The notes beneath the pieces are model-generated. The model did not search any database. It was not told the origin of the DNA and worked only from the letters and a program-made list of their open reading frames with translations. Below, in pieces: positions 12,651 to 26,900 of a stretch of DNA of 64,000 bases. Every line of letters starts with the position of its first letter. Within the stretch, counting starts at the first letter, position 1. The translations under genes and the position numbers were made by a program. Source of the DNA: Phoronis australis (taxonomy: Eukaryota > Phoronida > Phoronidae); NCBI GenBank assembly GCA_002633005.1, contig NMRA01000101.1, positions 666,115-730,114 on the forward strand. Direction: 5' to 3'.

Positions 12651-13279
12651 ATATTAGCAAATTGTAAAAGAAAAGGCAAGACAAAACTACTTTTGTAAGG
12701 CAGAACATACTTGACATTTCATCTTCATGTTTATGTGTAGAAACTAATAACCTTTGTACCCAAGTCTTATTTAATAACTGCATAAAAATATGTGAAACAG
12801 GCTAAAAGTGATTTAACAATGTGTATTTTTCATGACACTTAAAATGTGCTTCTGATCTCAACAAGTAAAATTCATTCTAGGTGTCAATTTTTTTCCAATG
12901 CAATGTTACGACATTTACTGAATTAAGGCTTATTCATGTTAATTCGATAACTGAGCTGGTGGTCCTGGGGGTGGGGTCCACGATAAAATAAGGAAACTCA
13001 CTCATCTAGAGAATTTTATTGGAAACAGCATAGTTTTGAAGAGAAAATGCTGTGAAAAAGTCACTCTTGACTTCTGTGCATCACGTACCATACACCTCTT
13101 ATTTTGGGAGCACTCGCACCCAGTACAATATGAGTATGTGCTGCTAGCCTACCCGGCATCGGGTGAGTTTCCAAAAAGAAACACTTAGTTCCACTCAATA
13201 AAACTGTTATTCAGTGGGGTAACTGATGGGGATAACATCACCGAACGATGTTGATAGAAACTGATTGCTAAAAACTTAC

Positions 13280-13500
13280 CAAGTAATGTTGTGTAGTCTC
13301 CACATGGAACTGGATAGTCATAGACATAGAGCACATACGGGGCTTCAGCATCCACACACTTTTTGTCGGTTAGTTGACCCTGTTGACCGCAATTGTCCAC
13401 GAATATAGTAACCTTGGGTCTTTTGGGAATTTGTGGCCACCTGTCGAAGACTTGCACCAGGGAAATTAGCAGTAATAAGGCTTAGCGCGACGACGTATTT
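13280..13500 (-). pseudogene. Secreted cysteine-containing exon in AATGGGG copy 1 (degenerate start)
   Basis: The minus-strand frame reads VFDRWPQIPKRPK, then DNCGQQGQ, KKCVDAEAP and VPCGDYTTLL, and ends at a good GGTAAGTTT donor. In copy 2 the aligned frame begins with an ATG and a hydrophobic signal-peptide-like leader. In copy 1 the start codon is ACG and a TAA interrupts the leader, so this copy is probably dead. Conserved cysteines plus a leader suggest an extracellular product. Function unknown. Confidence 0.5.
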
Positions 13501-13616
13501 TGATAAAAATTCCATCTTTTACCAGTTGTTTACATGCAGACAGCCACGCATGCGCAATTCAATCACCACTAGTACAGCAGCGACACCGCGAGGAGAATTC
13601 TCCGAATAGCCCCATT

Positions 13617-14289
13617 TCGCTATGTTGAATGGAAGGAGTCATCTGGCGGCCAAAAACTGAACTATTTTACTGACAACCACGTACTACTGATCGTCGCTCT
13701 GCATAAGTTCAAACTGACCGACATCCGTCTACGCCGGGCCCGAGCTACGGTACCAAGGGTTTGAGTTACTATTGTCACCCTGGTACGTACGCTTCCGCTA
13801 ACAAGAATCCTCGGAAAGGGGTTGTTTTCGAGGCCCAAATTCGTGAAAAGGATGTTTCGTGGAAAAGGGATCAAATGACCACAATTAATAAAATTTATGG
13901 AAAAGGGTGAAATGATCCCCTTGTTGTTTGATATTATCTCGGGAAATCATTAGGGGGAAGTCTCGCGGGAAAACACCATAATTCAGAATCGATGATTCTG
14001 TTTCATTTCTTAGCAACAGGTGTCGCTATAATCTTGAGTTGAGTGAACGTGGCGGTGTCAAACGGGAAACAGAAATATGACTATAAAATAGTGAGGAAAC
14101 GCGGTGGGGGACACATCCATATGTTTACAGCATGGGAACAATAAGAGGAATCCAAGGAATTCAAAATCATGAATGTAGGTCATTTGCCATCATATTGTAA
14201 ACAATTTTTAGCGAAGGTAAACTCAAGCTTTCGCTGAACAGTATGCCAGAGGCAGATAATACTGACTTGGTTAGTAGTTTATGTGAAAC
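13617..14289. other. No recognisable gene
   Basis: A 70-codon minus frame at 13662-13874 has no recognisable domain. Nothing else seen. Confidence 0.4.
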
Positions 14290-14720
14290 AATGTAAAAGT
14301 AAATTCAGCAGTATGGTATTGATCATGATACTGCTGATACCATACCGCATGTTCTGTACGTCTTCATATCAACGTAAACTGTATAGGTAATAGTAAAGTG
14401 TCGATCCTGATGCTAGTTATTGTAAATTAATACGTGCAAATACCCTGTAGACAACATTTCAGAACAGATGGTCAAGAAAACAACAGTGTTGATCCCGATG
14501 CCGTTGATACCTCATACCATATGGATTTCTTATGTAAAATTTCAGACCTAATAAGACAACAGTATGGTGTTGATTTTTCTGATGCTATTTGCATTAGATT
14601 GATGAATACAAACCTTCCGTGTGTAACCAATACAGAGTAGATAGCCAAGGTAAAAGTATGGTGTTGATCCTGACGCCGTTAATTCTGGATTGATAAGTGG
14701 ACTGCTCACATTCGGTACCT
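14290..14720 (+). repeat. Tandem ~85-bp exon-like repeat array
   Basis: The motif TTGATCCTGATGCCGTTGAT recurs, diverged, at about 14318, 14401, 14488, 14568, 14660 and (as ATTAAACCTGACGATATTGA) 14775, with spacings of 80-115 bp. Several units are preceded by an ATTTCAG splice-acceptor-like sequence and translate to YGVDPDAVDT-like peptides. The last unit runs directly into the candidate tectonic exon at 14731. This looks like repeated duplication of an exon edge, with most units now non-functional. Confidence 0.6.
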
Positions 14721-14730
14721 AACATTTCAG

Positions 14731-14932
14731 AAGGGGAAGCCATGGCATCAACAGGTCGCTATTGAACCGTATGACATTAAACCTGACGATATTGACACCA
14801 TATTAGTGACTACATGTTGTACTCCAGCTGAGATGAACAACAATAATTCGAGGTACATGAATCTGATGGACTCAGTAGTAACAGTGGTCAGGACATCAAA
14901 AACTGTTAAACCCCGCTTCACAGTATTCAAAG
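14731..14932 (+). CDS. Candidate N-terminal tectonic exon
   Basis: It follows an ACATTTCAG acceptor and ends at AAAG|GTATTT. The 67-codon frame is open and ends in phase 1, which exactly fits the phase-1 start of the next exon. It contains TTCCTPAEMNNNN and TVRTSK-like sequence without a domain I recognise; tectonic N-termini are poorly conserved. Its first half resembles the units of the tandem array upstream. Linkage to tectonic rests only on order, strand and phase. Confidence 0.45.
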
Positions 14933-17900
14933 GTATTTAAATATTTTCGCTTTTAAGTGGCTTCCAAAACAAACTTTTGATTCAGGCGAGTTACTGTTAT
15001 ATTGAATTGGAATCAAAGTAGTTAAGATAAGAATGATGTGACTATAGGTGGACATGTCATGGCGTGTCGAGATTTCTCGCGGACCATGGTCTCGAGCTAT
15101 AACGAACTGTCAGTTGTGCAAGACCATAAATCACATCTCACCTGGATAACAAATTCAAAACAATCTTACAGCGGTAAGTTGTCTAAATCAAAAGTTGTTT
15201 TTCGTAGATAGATAACTGTTTATTTCATCTTTAGAAATTGAACAAAAAGTAAATACAATTACGGCCCGCAAATCGATAACATTATCTGCAGGCAGATTAT
15301 GCCCGATATTAAAATAATGATAAACAGCTTGTTGGTGGCGGTTGGTTGGTCACATGGGTTAGTGATGCGCATAATGTAGCTGCTGGCTTGATTTTATATT
15401 TAGCTCTCAGCTTCTGCCGCTCGTTAACTTATAGGTGAAAAGGAAGCTGATTGTATTTCCTACCAGTACGAAGCCTTCACTACTTCAAGACTCTTTTAGT
15501 GCCTTCTCGCGGCAACATGCGTCAAGTGGGTTCATTGCTACCTCAACATGAAGTATGAGGGATGTCGGAGCAGGTTGGAGCCTCAGAGGTGCAGTGTGTA
15601 TGGCCCACTGGCGTGTGGACACGCCCTGGCAGTCACTAATCCAACCACCAGTTATAGATTAAATAGCTGACAGAGAAAATCACCCCCGAGGACGGATGAA
15701 GTATTAACATATAGGTTTTCTACCCAACGGCCGGAGAACGGATGAGATCTCGCCTTCCCAATGGTCAGTGGTGCTCGATAGGAAAGCTCCAGGTTTCCTG
15801 TTAATTTGTCATGGAACTGGGGGGTGGGAATGACTGGTGATAAGCCATCGCTTCATCGACGTCGGGTTGGCGCCAGAGGCCACGCATGACGGTGGGAAAC
15901 ATTTTTATCTTTGCCAGTCAGTCGCCCCCCGCCGAAGTCTGGCAGCCCCAAGCCAATAGGGAACTGACCCCTCGCAGTTCATTTGTGTCTGGGTACATGG
16001 GGCTTAGGAGCTTTAATCTCCCACAAGTGGATTGTTACTCTTCGCCAAAGCGGGTTCTGGCCATCGCAACTGTGTGAGCGCTGCCGGACAGGGCGAACAT
16101 CCCCTGGGAATAAACTGTAGAGATAATTAATGTTATGGGTTCTAGGTGGGAATGATGCCTTGATAGTGGTCACTGACTGCTCCTTCTGTTAGGATACCTG
16201 ATCCGCCAGAATGATCTGAGACTTGCAGAAGGATGTGGCTGACATGACGTCTACACGAGCAGCACACGTATGGAGTTCGGGGCAGTACAATAAGCTCTCG
16301 TGCGCCTCTCTGAGCTGCGCCATGATACGACAACCATCATCTTCGCCACCGACTCGATGGTGTGGTGACCAGGATCCGCTCTGGTCTGCTCCCATCCAAC
16401 TGGCTCATCTTCCGGGAGCACTGCTCACTCCAACGTGTTTTTTTTTTACCTATGTCCCTGGTCATGCCGGCGTTGTTGCGAGTGAGCAAGCACAACAATT
16501 TGCCAGCAAAAGTCTGATGCCAGTGCCACTAAAGCTTCATGCGCCTGGCGTCATGCTGCTTGGTCCCCTTCTGCGACTAGAGGTTCCCTTCGGCCATTCA
16601 GCACCCAGCCACTAGAAAGGCCCTCTGAGAAAACTTCACAATCAACCCACTACGGGAAACATCACCCCTACGACCCTTCAACTCATCCTCTGTTGGTGTA
16701 CCTATGGGGATAGGATTTGTGCTTAACATCTTTAATCTGTGAGCCCACTTGCAGAAGGCAATTCAGGCATATAAATACTTAAAGTATGGTAACAAAATTG
16801 TTGGTAACTGAATTCAAGCATCTGTGACCATGATGTGAAGGGTTTGATGAAGATGAATAAGAGTGGGCCCAGAATACTACGTTAAGGCACCCCGGCGCTT
16901 AATAAACCCTGAGGGGTTTCACTAGATAACACACTAGCTACTCTGTCCCTAAAGGAACGACAAAAATAAGATCTGAACAAGCTGAGGAAAGATTCTGTAA
17001 TTCCATAAGATTTTAGTTTGATTAATAGCAAGTAATGGGTTACAATGTTGAGTGTTGAGGCTAATTACCCCAAAAACGGACCTGGCGTTGCCACTTGGAA
17101 ATTCAGGGTAAACACTGTGGATAACTTCAATTAATTTAGAAAGAGTGCTCTTCCCAGGCAGAAAACAGAACTGCAATGGATATAATTATATTCTTCTGCA
17201 CGTGATTGTACTCAGATGCGAAAACAAGTTTTTCGGACAATTTGGGTAGAGTACAAAGTGAAGTAACAGGCATGTAATTAGAAACCTGGTTGGTCTTTGT
17301 GACGGATAGTGAGTGTATATCCGCTTAAATATACACGTGTTTGTATAGCTTTCTCTTTTAACCCGATTAGCTATACTACATAGCTGTCCAACGTGCTTAT
17401 AATTAGAACAGTGAGTCATGCTGGAAGTACACTTTTGAAAGTGATTGGAAAGTTTTTTGTTCATCCTCGATTGAATATAAGCTGTGTTGTTTGATCTTAA
17501 AGGAGTCTTATTTGGATGAGATATATCTAACACCGGTTGCAAAAATAACTGGTTGGTCTGTGTAATGTTTGCCGGCTGAAGTAAATCTCTACCGAGGTAG
17601 TTTAACATTTTAATTGTTTCACAAAAACCAACACTATGGAAGACACCTGACCGTTTCAAAGTTAATATTGCATGCAGCTCTTAACTTTCAGAACAGGTAG
17701 TACAAAAAGCCGGTCTGCAGATCAAACCACCTGGCTCCGAAGAGGTGGCACCATGTCCCTGTGACCTGACCTATCGACATTGTGACTACAGCTGTTGCTG
17801 TGATGAGGTAGGTGAGCGCAGTGTTACAAATGCAAAAGAAAAATAAGATGAGATGAATGTCGTGTGTGTTGACAAGGTCGGCAAAGGTCCACGAGAAGAA

Positions 17901-20900
17901 TGCAAGGTCTTACTAGAATGTTGAAACTAAACATCTAATCTTGTTAAGCAAACTCTGGCAGAGTGGTCTCCCGTGCGTTGGATTGAAGGGCTACTGAGAG
18001 CGTTAAATTATGGCTGTGGTCTGAAAACGACCACAACACTGATATAGATACTACCGTCCTAAGCCACCAATAGACGGTAGTGTTTATTAGACGGTCGTTC
18101 AAAACTAGTGTCGGCTTGTGCAACCATAGACCGTCAAGTTTTAATTCGCATCTGGAAAGATATTTGTTCTGCTGCAGCTTGAAGGTCTTTTGTGGCTTTT
18201 TTCGTGTCACAACCATTGAGTGCAATCTGGGCGCTCAAGGAATGTCGACGATGATGATGATAAATATGTGCTTAGCTTACATGATCAAAAGAATGTGAAC
18301 TACTTCCTCACATGTCGTAAATAAAAAACAATGTCCTAATATATCACAGAGAATGTGTCACATCACTGTATTGCATACGGCGTTTACACGTGTCAAAATA
18401 ATTATTTAGATTTGATGCACAGGGTAGACCTGTTATTTTTACCCTGACGTACAGGAACGTACCATAAAAACTTACCTTCGAGTTACGTAAGTTCCAGACA
18501 TTGCCAACGTTTATGATCTTGGACTTGCTCATGAACTGAAAGCTAATCTACACCGTGTAAGAACAACAATGACTTGGAATGCTGTCGTGTATCTTGAAAC
18601 GATATCTGCCCCCAACTAATAGAATATACGATATGTGAGGTATTCATGAATTGTCTCTTCAAACAATATCCACTCCAATGGGGCTATTCGGAAAATCTAT
18701 AATAACTAGAGGGCGCGCGTGTACTAGTGGTGATAGACTAACAGCCTCGATTTCGCGAGCCCTTTAAATACATGGTGAAATGGCTTGTAGGCGTGCCAAC
18801 TGAATCTGATATTGCGTGAAAAGGGTGCTTCCATGAGAGAAAGTAAGCACGTTCTTATACAAAGGTAAGGTTTGTGATTATTTTAACGATTATTTCATGT
18901 ATATTCTACTGATGCCTGTTAACTGAGATACTCGCCGATGTCGACTTCGCGGCAGTTGCCAAACGGGTTAATCTTTGTTTGTTGTAATGCCTGTTACGAT
19001 ACTTGACGTCACTCGGGATCTTTTCGTACATCAAAGCACTATTATTTTTGGAATGATTTCTAAGGTTTATCAGTGACAGTTACATCAATGAATGCTGAAT
19101 GTTTAACTCGATATTGGTTAGTGAGATTACAATCCAAGCCCAATGCCATAGCAAAGGGTACGTAAATATACATTAGACTATTTGTTTATTCCCTATCCTA
19201 TGTCTTCCGGAAATTTATTACACATTGAAATGAAAATCTATCATGTCTGTTTTCACGTGACCCTTGGTTTTTAGGTTTGAGGGCTTGTACCGTGCAGAAG
19301 AGATGTGCATCGCTTCTGCATCGACCCTGAATGGACAAAAAATGGTTTTAAGCAATTGACTGCAGCTTACCAGCAAGATCTTCCCATCCAGTTTAGATCT
19401 GTTTTTAAAGCCTACTTTCTTCATCGAAGACAACGAACGAGCTTTGTTGCGCCTTTCTCTTCCCACAGCATTTCCACACACCATTAGTGCTGCATGGCGC
19501 AACGTACATGTCAGTGGCCCTGGTGAAATGTGAATCGCAGTACGAAGTTACCATAATACAACGTGTTGTTTGTGTATGAAGAGGAACTATATCTGACTGC
19601 TACACAAGTCAGCCTTTTGGTGAGAATGTCCTTTCATAGGCAATAAGTCATGTGTGGACAATAGCTTATTTCCTTTCCTGGAAGAAACATGAGGGGCTGA
19701 AGCTAAAGAAGACGTAGTAACACTCTGGTCTAGTTCAGGGTCAGATTTTGGGCACAAAACGAGTCAAGTGATATGCTGTTGTGTTTACCTTCAAGAATCT
19801 AATTGAGGCTGAATGAGGTTACCTGGAGGAAAGCCACCTGCCGAAACTGGACCTTATTTACAAGCGCTTCTATTGGCTATTGAAACTAGATCTCTGGGAA
19901 ATGAAAATCAAAAGCATCTGGTATAAATACCTGTCCTTTCTCACTGAGTGACATTAACTTTTCCTTTCAGAAGAAACGCTTTATACTAATAGTAAAAAGT
20001 TTTCATTTTGGTACACATTATGGGGAAATGGCATTCATTGATTGCATCGAATGTCTTGTCTTATTGTCAGTAGAAAGCCAATTAATGTTACACTTTGTTG
20101 ATCGAATAACTTTTTCATCAACAGGCAAGTTTGTCACTAATTATTGAAACCACAATATTTCCTCAGTTTTAAAGCCCCATACAGTGCAGGTGTGCTTATT
20201 CTTTATAAAGCTGAAATAATTAGCAATCACGCTTGCGAATAGTCATTTTCCTGTTGACCTCTAGAAATGTACAGCGGTCAAAATGATGTATTCCCTTTGT
20301 TTGCATTTGATTTGTTTGTGCTTCAAATTATTTTTAGAGCCTTCTTAAGTAGGCCTTTCAACACTTTTAAGTTTTGTGTTAACTTGTCCACAATAAAAGT
20401 TCCACATGCAAGAAAAGTACATAAAGAAACAACATTGTTAAAAACAATTGTAATTTTCCCACGCAAAGGAGTCCATAATCAGGCATACATGTACCAAGGG
20501 CTGAATTTCTGAATTAGGTTCAATTCTCTCAGGTTATTGCTGAATGACTGCTTTTCACTTTGTCCAAAGGCAAAATTGACGGTCAGGCGGCTTGTTTCAG
20601 TAGTTCTCTCACCTGTAACAGAATAGTCAGAGAAATTTTAGAAAATTATAAAAGAAAACACAAGACAAAACTACATTAGTAAGGCAGAACATACTGGACG
20701 TTTCATCTTCATGTATATATGTAGAAACTAACCCAAGTCAACCTTAAGATCTGAATTAAACTATGTAAAACAGGCTAAAAGTGATTTAATAATGTGTATT
20801 TTTAACGACACCTGAAATGTGCATCTGACCTCAACAAGTAAAATTCATTCTAGGGGTGAATTTTTATTCCAATGCAATGTTATGACGTTTACTGAATAGC

Positions 20901-23900
20901 TTCATTATTCATGTTAATTCGGTAAATAATCTGGTAGTCCTGGGGGTGGGGTCCGCTATAAAATAAGGAAACTCAATCGTCTAGAAAATTTTACTGGACA
21001 TAGCATAGCTTTGAAGAGGTACTGCTGTGAAAAAGTAACCTTGTCTTCTGAGCGTCACGTACCATACACCTCTTAAATTGGGCGCATTCCCACCCCTGGA
21101 GGACAATTTGTGAATATGTGCTGCTAGCTAGCCTACCTGCACTCAAGTCCTGGGTGAGTTTCCGAAAAGAAACACTTAGTTCCACTCAATAAACCCGTTA
21201 TCCAGTGAAGTAAATAGTGGGGATAGCACCACCGAACGATGTCGATAGAAACTTGATTGCTAAAAACTTATCAAGCAACGTTATGTAGTCTCCCAAAGGG
21301 GCTTCGGCATCCACACACTTTTTGTCAGTTGGTTGACCCTTTTGACCGCAATGCTCCGCGAATGTAGTAACCTTAGGTCTTTTGGTAATTTGTGACCACC
21401 TGTCGAAGACTTGCACCAGGGAAAATATCAATAACAAGGCTTTGCGCGACGACATATTTTGATAACAATCCATCTTTTTACCAGCTGTTCACATGCAGAC
21501 AGCGACGCATGCGCAATTCAATCACCACTAGTACAGCAGCGACACCGTGAGGAGAATTCTCCGAATAGCCCCATTAACTGAAATAATAATCGTGATTTAC
21601 TGCATAGAATTTGTTACGATTCGAGATGCACTATAACTTGTCCCGTAACATGCTGCACATGCCCTACTAGACTAAGAAGCACCGTATATCGAGATAGCTA
21701 AATGGTTCGTATCTTCTCATTTGGTTCAACAAACCGTTCTTGACTAATTTCTGTGTTCAAGTTGTCGACATGTGGTTCAGCAAGAACTCGCTTGGTGTTT
21801 CATCCTTTCATAGACACGTTCCATCTTGTTCTCCCATGACACAGTCAGTTCAGTTAGCATTTCTCTTTTAAGTAAATCATTCCTAATGAAAATCTACAGA
21901 TGCATTAGTCCATGAATTTGTACCGTACTACAGCTTTTAATGTCTGACGCCTTCCTTTGTCATTCGTAGTGGAAACTTTTCTCGCAAATTAGTTGTATAC
22001 CTCGGTGTTTTCATTCGCGTACTTCAGTTCTCAGTGGGCATTGTATTCTGTGACAGGACCTCCGGAACCTGATTGTTGCTCCTGGTAAATTTCTAAAGGC
22101 TATGAGTACATCTTTGCAGAACATGGCAAGTACGAGCGCTTCGCTTGCCGGACGTCGGTACGTTTTAATAAGCCATTCTTTGAGTCGGGCATTGTTGACA
22201 AATCATTGAGTAAGCACCAATACATATATGCTGGCTTATAGGACTGCACTTCCTTGGATCACCTAGCTTTCGAGCACTGCATACCCGGGCCATTTGGTGG
22301 GGGTGCCGGCGATTTACCAGACTTCATGTGCAACTCGGCTTTTTACAACAACACGGACTACATGAGGTTTATGTGTGTTGAGAAGCAAAAAGAAATCAAC
22401 CTTGGGAACTACTTCAGCAACATGACTTACATCAGTCAGCTGAATGAACTCAAAGAAGTGATTGCTGAGCTTCAGGGTAACCGCTATTTTGACTTCAAGT
22501 AAGCAGTCGCATAGTGTAATGTGTTTTACTACAGCTTACAACCAAATCTCATGTAGAGAGATAATTTGGAGTAAGCGAGGAAAATTTGAGAATGGGGAAG
22601 TTGCTATCGTTTGATCTTGCGACTCGCTTCGATAGCATTGGCGAAGAATTCCAAGAGCCTTCTGACATGAACTTGAATAATGAAGGTTTATGAGTTTTGA
22701 TAGTTGTTATGTCATGCCATTTCGAAAGGTTTGAACACAAATACATTCAAATGAGATTTTTTTGTTTAAACTTTAATGTCAAAGGAATGACTCCTTTCGA
22801 AGTTTAAATAGTTTCTTCGTTGCTCTATTAACCTTAAGTCGGTTATATAGGGGTGGGAATTGAACCCGTTATCATTCCCAATGCTTAGCGGGATAAAAAC
22901 GGAAATCGAATTGGGCAATTTATTCTCTTAAAATCACAGTTGTAACATTGCTTACTGGATACGATTCTATGTCCGTTACGAACACGAACATTGAATCCAT
23001 CAGCGAATCAAGAAAATGTTTCACCGTTCATTGAGGATACCAATTCGAAAATGGCTTATGACGCTTTGCCAGTTACTTGGGTTGCTAACGAAAATAGAAT
23101 CTTTAACAGTAAGGAATGTTATGAGACCACTTTTGGAGGACTGCCATGATGTGATTGGCATAGGTACCTGCCTCATAATGTCCAAGCCCCTCCAAACATC
23201 TCGATGAATTGGTCAATGTTGACAACTTTTGGGCTAGGTACCTTGAAATTTCCCTGTACCTGTATTTGAGAATTTTTAGTAGGCGGTAGTGTCGAATTTT
23301 CAATAACAGCTGCTGTGGTGGTGCTACCGAGTCTTATTTAACTGGGATTTTGCAGGAGAAGAAATGAAATGACCGCCTTCGAAACAACAATAACCAATTA
23401 TGGTTACAAAGACGGAATGCCAGTTCAGACGTTGTATTACACAAAGGACAAGAGACCAATTAAGGGCCATTTGACCCTGCCACTCATGTTGAATGGTCAT
23501 TGCATGCCTGAGTCTCCCGTTAGGTAAGTAATAACATATGATGCAACGTGTAGTATTGTTTCGGAAATACACAAAACCTACCAAGAGTGGTCTACATGAA
23601 GGAATATCCCACGCGACATTGGATATTACTTCATGTACTTCAATCCAGGTACGTTTTGTATTTATCCCATAAGCTTCGAATTCCTGAGTTTTTTCTTTCA
23701 TTATTTCCGCAGATTTCAGACTGTTCACGTGGCGGATCGCATCCGATATGGATGTACTTACGCATTATGTTACAAGTTTTCTCTGGTATAAGAAACATTT
23801 TTAAAACGATTCATTACTTGAAAATAGATAACCGAATTTGTAACATCTGAAAATATTTAAATAACAACAATACTTAGTATTGTAGTTACAGATCATTCGG

Positions 23901-26900
23901 CGCCTGACTTGCAGACGATATAACATTTATCAAATGAAATCTCGGACAGGATGTCATACAATTAACAGCCGTGTTCCAGATGTTACGATTGACATCTGAC
24001 TGCATGTTGAGTGTTATTTACACCGCTACAATCGTATTATTTTAAGCTATTTTCCAAAAGTTTGATGATCTAACCGGCTAACGACGTTGAGTCGACATTG
24101 CCCTACCTTTTGAACTTTCCATGGCAGAAGTAGGGCGGGAGGTGAACACGAAAGCAATTATTACATGGTCGTATTTTCCTCAACAGATTCAACGCGTATG
24201 GGATAAAAAACATAAACTAAGTAATTGGCGGAAATCGCTCCTGTTTCAGGGTTAATTTATTCTTTTATTTTTACTGACCAACAGATTCGCGTGGCACGTG
24301 CTTGGTTAGACTTTTGAATTAACTAGTGGTCTGAGCTTAGATTTTGTTCAGATACGTCACTGAGCTGACGACAGACCTACCGGTGACAGCGATCATGTCC
24401 TACTTTAAACTGGACCTAGTGATGAAGGAAGTGGAAGAGATGTTAAGCATTGAACCTTCTACTTCAGCTTATAGCCGTCTTGCAGTGTTGTTAGCATAAA
24501 AGGTGCTACCACGAAGTTCTGTGTTGACTACAGTCGGCTAGTAAATGAGGCGACCATGTTTTACAAAGAATCGAGTTTTTTGCTCAATGATTGACTAGGT
24601 TGTTACCGGCATATTTGTATGAACGAGTCGTGACCCGTGGAGGTTGTTACAGCTCTTGTCACACTGTCTGTGTCACTTTACTCCACCTTACATCATCTGT
24701 TCAAGGGCTCATTTCCTCTGCAGTCATTTTGTAAACATGCAACCAAACACTTATAGTTTGATGTTATAGGACTGCATGTAATCTCAACCCCCCCCCCCAC
24801 TACTTTGCTGTTATAGCGCTGAATGTAATCTCAAACCTTGAGAGGCCAGTGGATTAGTTCAGAAAATACATTTCATGAAAACATGTCATAAAACGAACTT
24901 CAAACATTGTTTTTTTTGGTAACATCTGATTAAAAAATCTCCCAAGTCTAAAAGTAGCCCCTATCCTCTTGCTAGTTTGGGTGAGGTCAAGTTGTCTTAA
25001 TCTCAGGGCAAAGTTTAGTAGTAAATGAGAGACAAGCTTTTTTAAGAGTTATTATTAAGTCCAGTCTTGGAAGAGTCTACTCGGAATATTCCTGTTTCAA
25101 GTGAATATCGATGTTGTAACCATTTTTAATTATGATTTTCCCCATCAAAAAATGATGTTTAACTTATAAGGAAAAGTCTAAAACGTGCCTTTATAGCCCA
25201 ATAATTCGTAATATTCAAACGAAAGGTCACTGAGTACAATTAATGCGACTACGTAAAATCCCAAAATAGTAGAATATTCCGATCGGCATTCATTGGAAAC
25301 GCCGACATACATTGGTCAGCTCTGAGTAACCTAGTCAGATGTTGTTCAAGTAACTTTTTGGTTAAACAGTATATTACCAATTTGTACGTAACTTAACAAA
25401 AACCATGTTTTCTTCGCTCGAGCCTCTGTTTGTGTAGGTAGAAAAACAGGTGAACAGAGAAGCAGGCCACCTCTTCTGCTGTCATGTTATCACCGACGCA
25501 TCTTTGGTAGCATTCCACGTTTCTGTGCTGTTCGTCTTTCTTAATCGCCCCTACCAAGGACGTGGCACGCTATTACAGTCATCTTAGAGCCATACCATAT
25601 GTTAGATAAAATACATGTATTACAAGCGTAAATATACGGTCCACTTTTTGATATCCATTGCTTAGAAGCTATTTAGCATCAAAGCAAAATAGCAAGTATG
25701 AGCGGTTTATACTGGAGACCTGGTGTTAATTTATTTCAAGCTACGAAACTTCCAATTGATCCCAACTCAGATTCTGGTGAGCTAAAGTTAGACATCGTGG
25801 TTCATAAATATGTGAGCAGAGGAATATATTCCAGTGTCAGTTGTTCCCATTGCTTTGTTAGTTAAACTACACCAGATTATTTTAGCTTTTTGATTCTGGC
25901 TGTTATCGAAATGTTTCCGCTCCATCCCGGGCAGCCGTTGGCTTTGTTGAGGATTCATCTTCGCATTGGGAAATGTAAGGATCAGGACGTCCTTTCTTAT
26001 TAATTGATATTTGAAAAGGTTTGCCTCCTTCGTTCAATTTTTTGCAAGTAGGAAATACAAAGTTTAATTCGGTTCCGTCAGTTGGGCTTTTCAAATCGTC
26101 ACTTTGGAGAAATGTAACAAAGTGAGGCACCAACTATTCGGCTTTGAGTACAATTTCATGTACATACGTGTGAACAGTTGCTTTTGCGACTCCGAGAAGG
26201 TTGCCGATAGTGCAGTAAGCAGCCCCAGTAGCCAACTTGTGTTCCAGCTTCAACGGTTGTCTGACACGTCGGTTGCATTCTTCGATTGTAAACAGGTCTC
26301 GCCATTCTTGCCTCAACGAATAAAATGTGTCTCGTCTCGTTTGAATTTTTTCAGTCCACTCTTTGTCTTCGAAGTCTTCTTTTATTGTTTTCTGCCACCA
26401 ATTCGTCGACCTCTCTTTAGCTCATACTCTTCGATCAATCCTGTCAATAGACAGTAGGAAACGAGTCTTCTTCTCCTTCCCAGCAGCCGACGTCTTATGT
26501 TGCAATGTTGCTTCCTCTCTTGAAAATGAAGAGCACCACGGCCTTCGCCGAGCGCATTGTCATTTTTCTATATTGCTACATGAACGGGCAGCAAATTTAG
26601 ACATACACTTGGGTTTATGTTTACGTATGGTGTGTATTTACGCACGGGTGTGTATTTGCAACATACATAAGGGGCTTTAAAGTCTCGTTGAAAACACTTA
26701 ATTGTTCAACAGAACAGAAACAAGACATCCATGCCTTTCCTCCACAACATCTCCGCACAGTTTAGAATATGTACAATCCAAAGTGACAGTACCGTAAGGC
26801 CACCGTTGTCCTCCAGCTACTGCAATTGATAAACTTCTTTACTAGACTGGGGGGTTTCCACTCGCCAAAGTTTCCCGGCAATCATTGCACGAAACAATTA

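Larger units (their letters stand above)
10109..13616 (+). mobile_element. AATGGGG element, copy 1 (3.5 kb)
   Basis: Both ends carry AATGGGGCTATTCGGA as an inverted repeat. A further shared inner block, GTACTAGTGGTGAT, lies ~50 bp inside each end, giving imperfect ~65-bp terminal inverted repeats. Copy 2 (18677-21575) has the same ends and is colinear along its length; copy 3 (49485-50639, minus) is truncated. Conserved open blocks include a plus-strand first-exon-like segment ending at a GTAAGG donor near 10290, and three minus-strand blocks (13280-13500, ~13070-13120, 12526-12650). I do not recognise a transposase domain. The element may be non-autonomous, or may belong to a family I cannot name. 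Confidence 0.75.
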
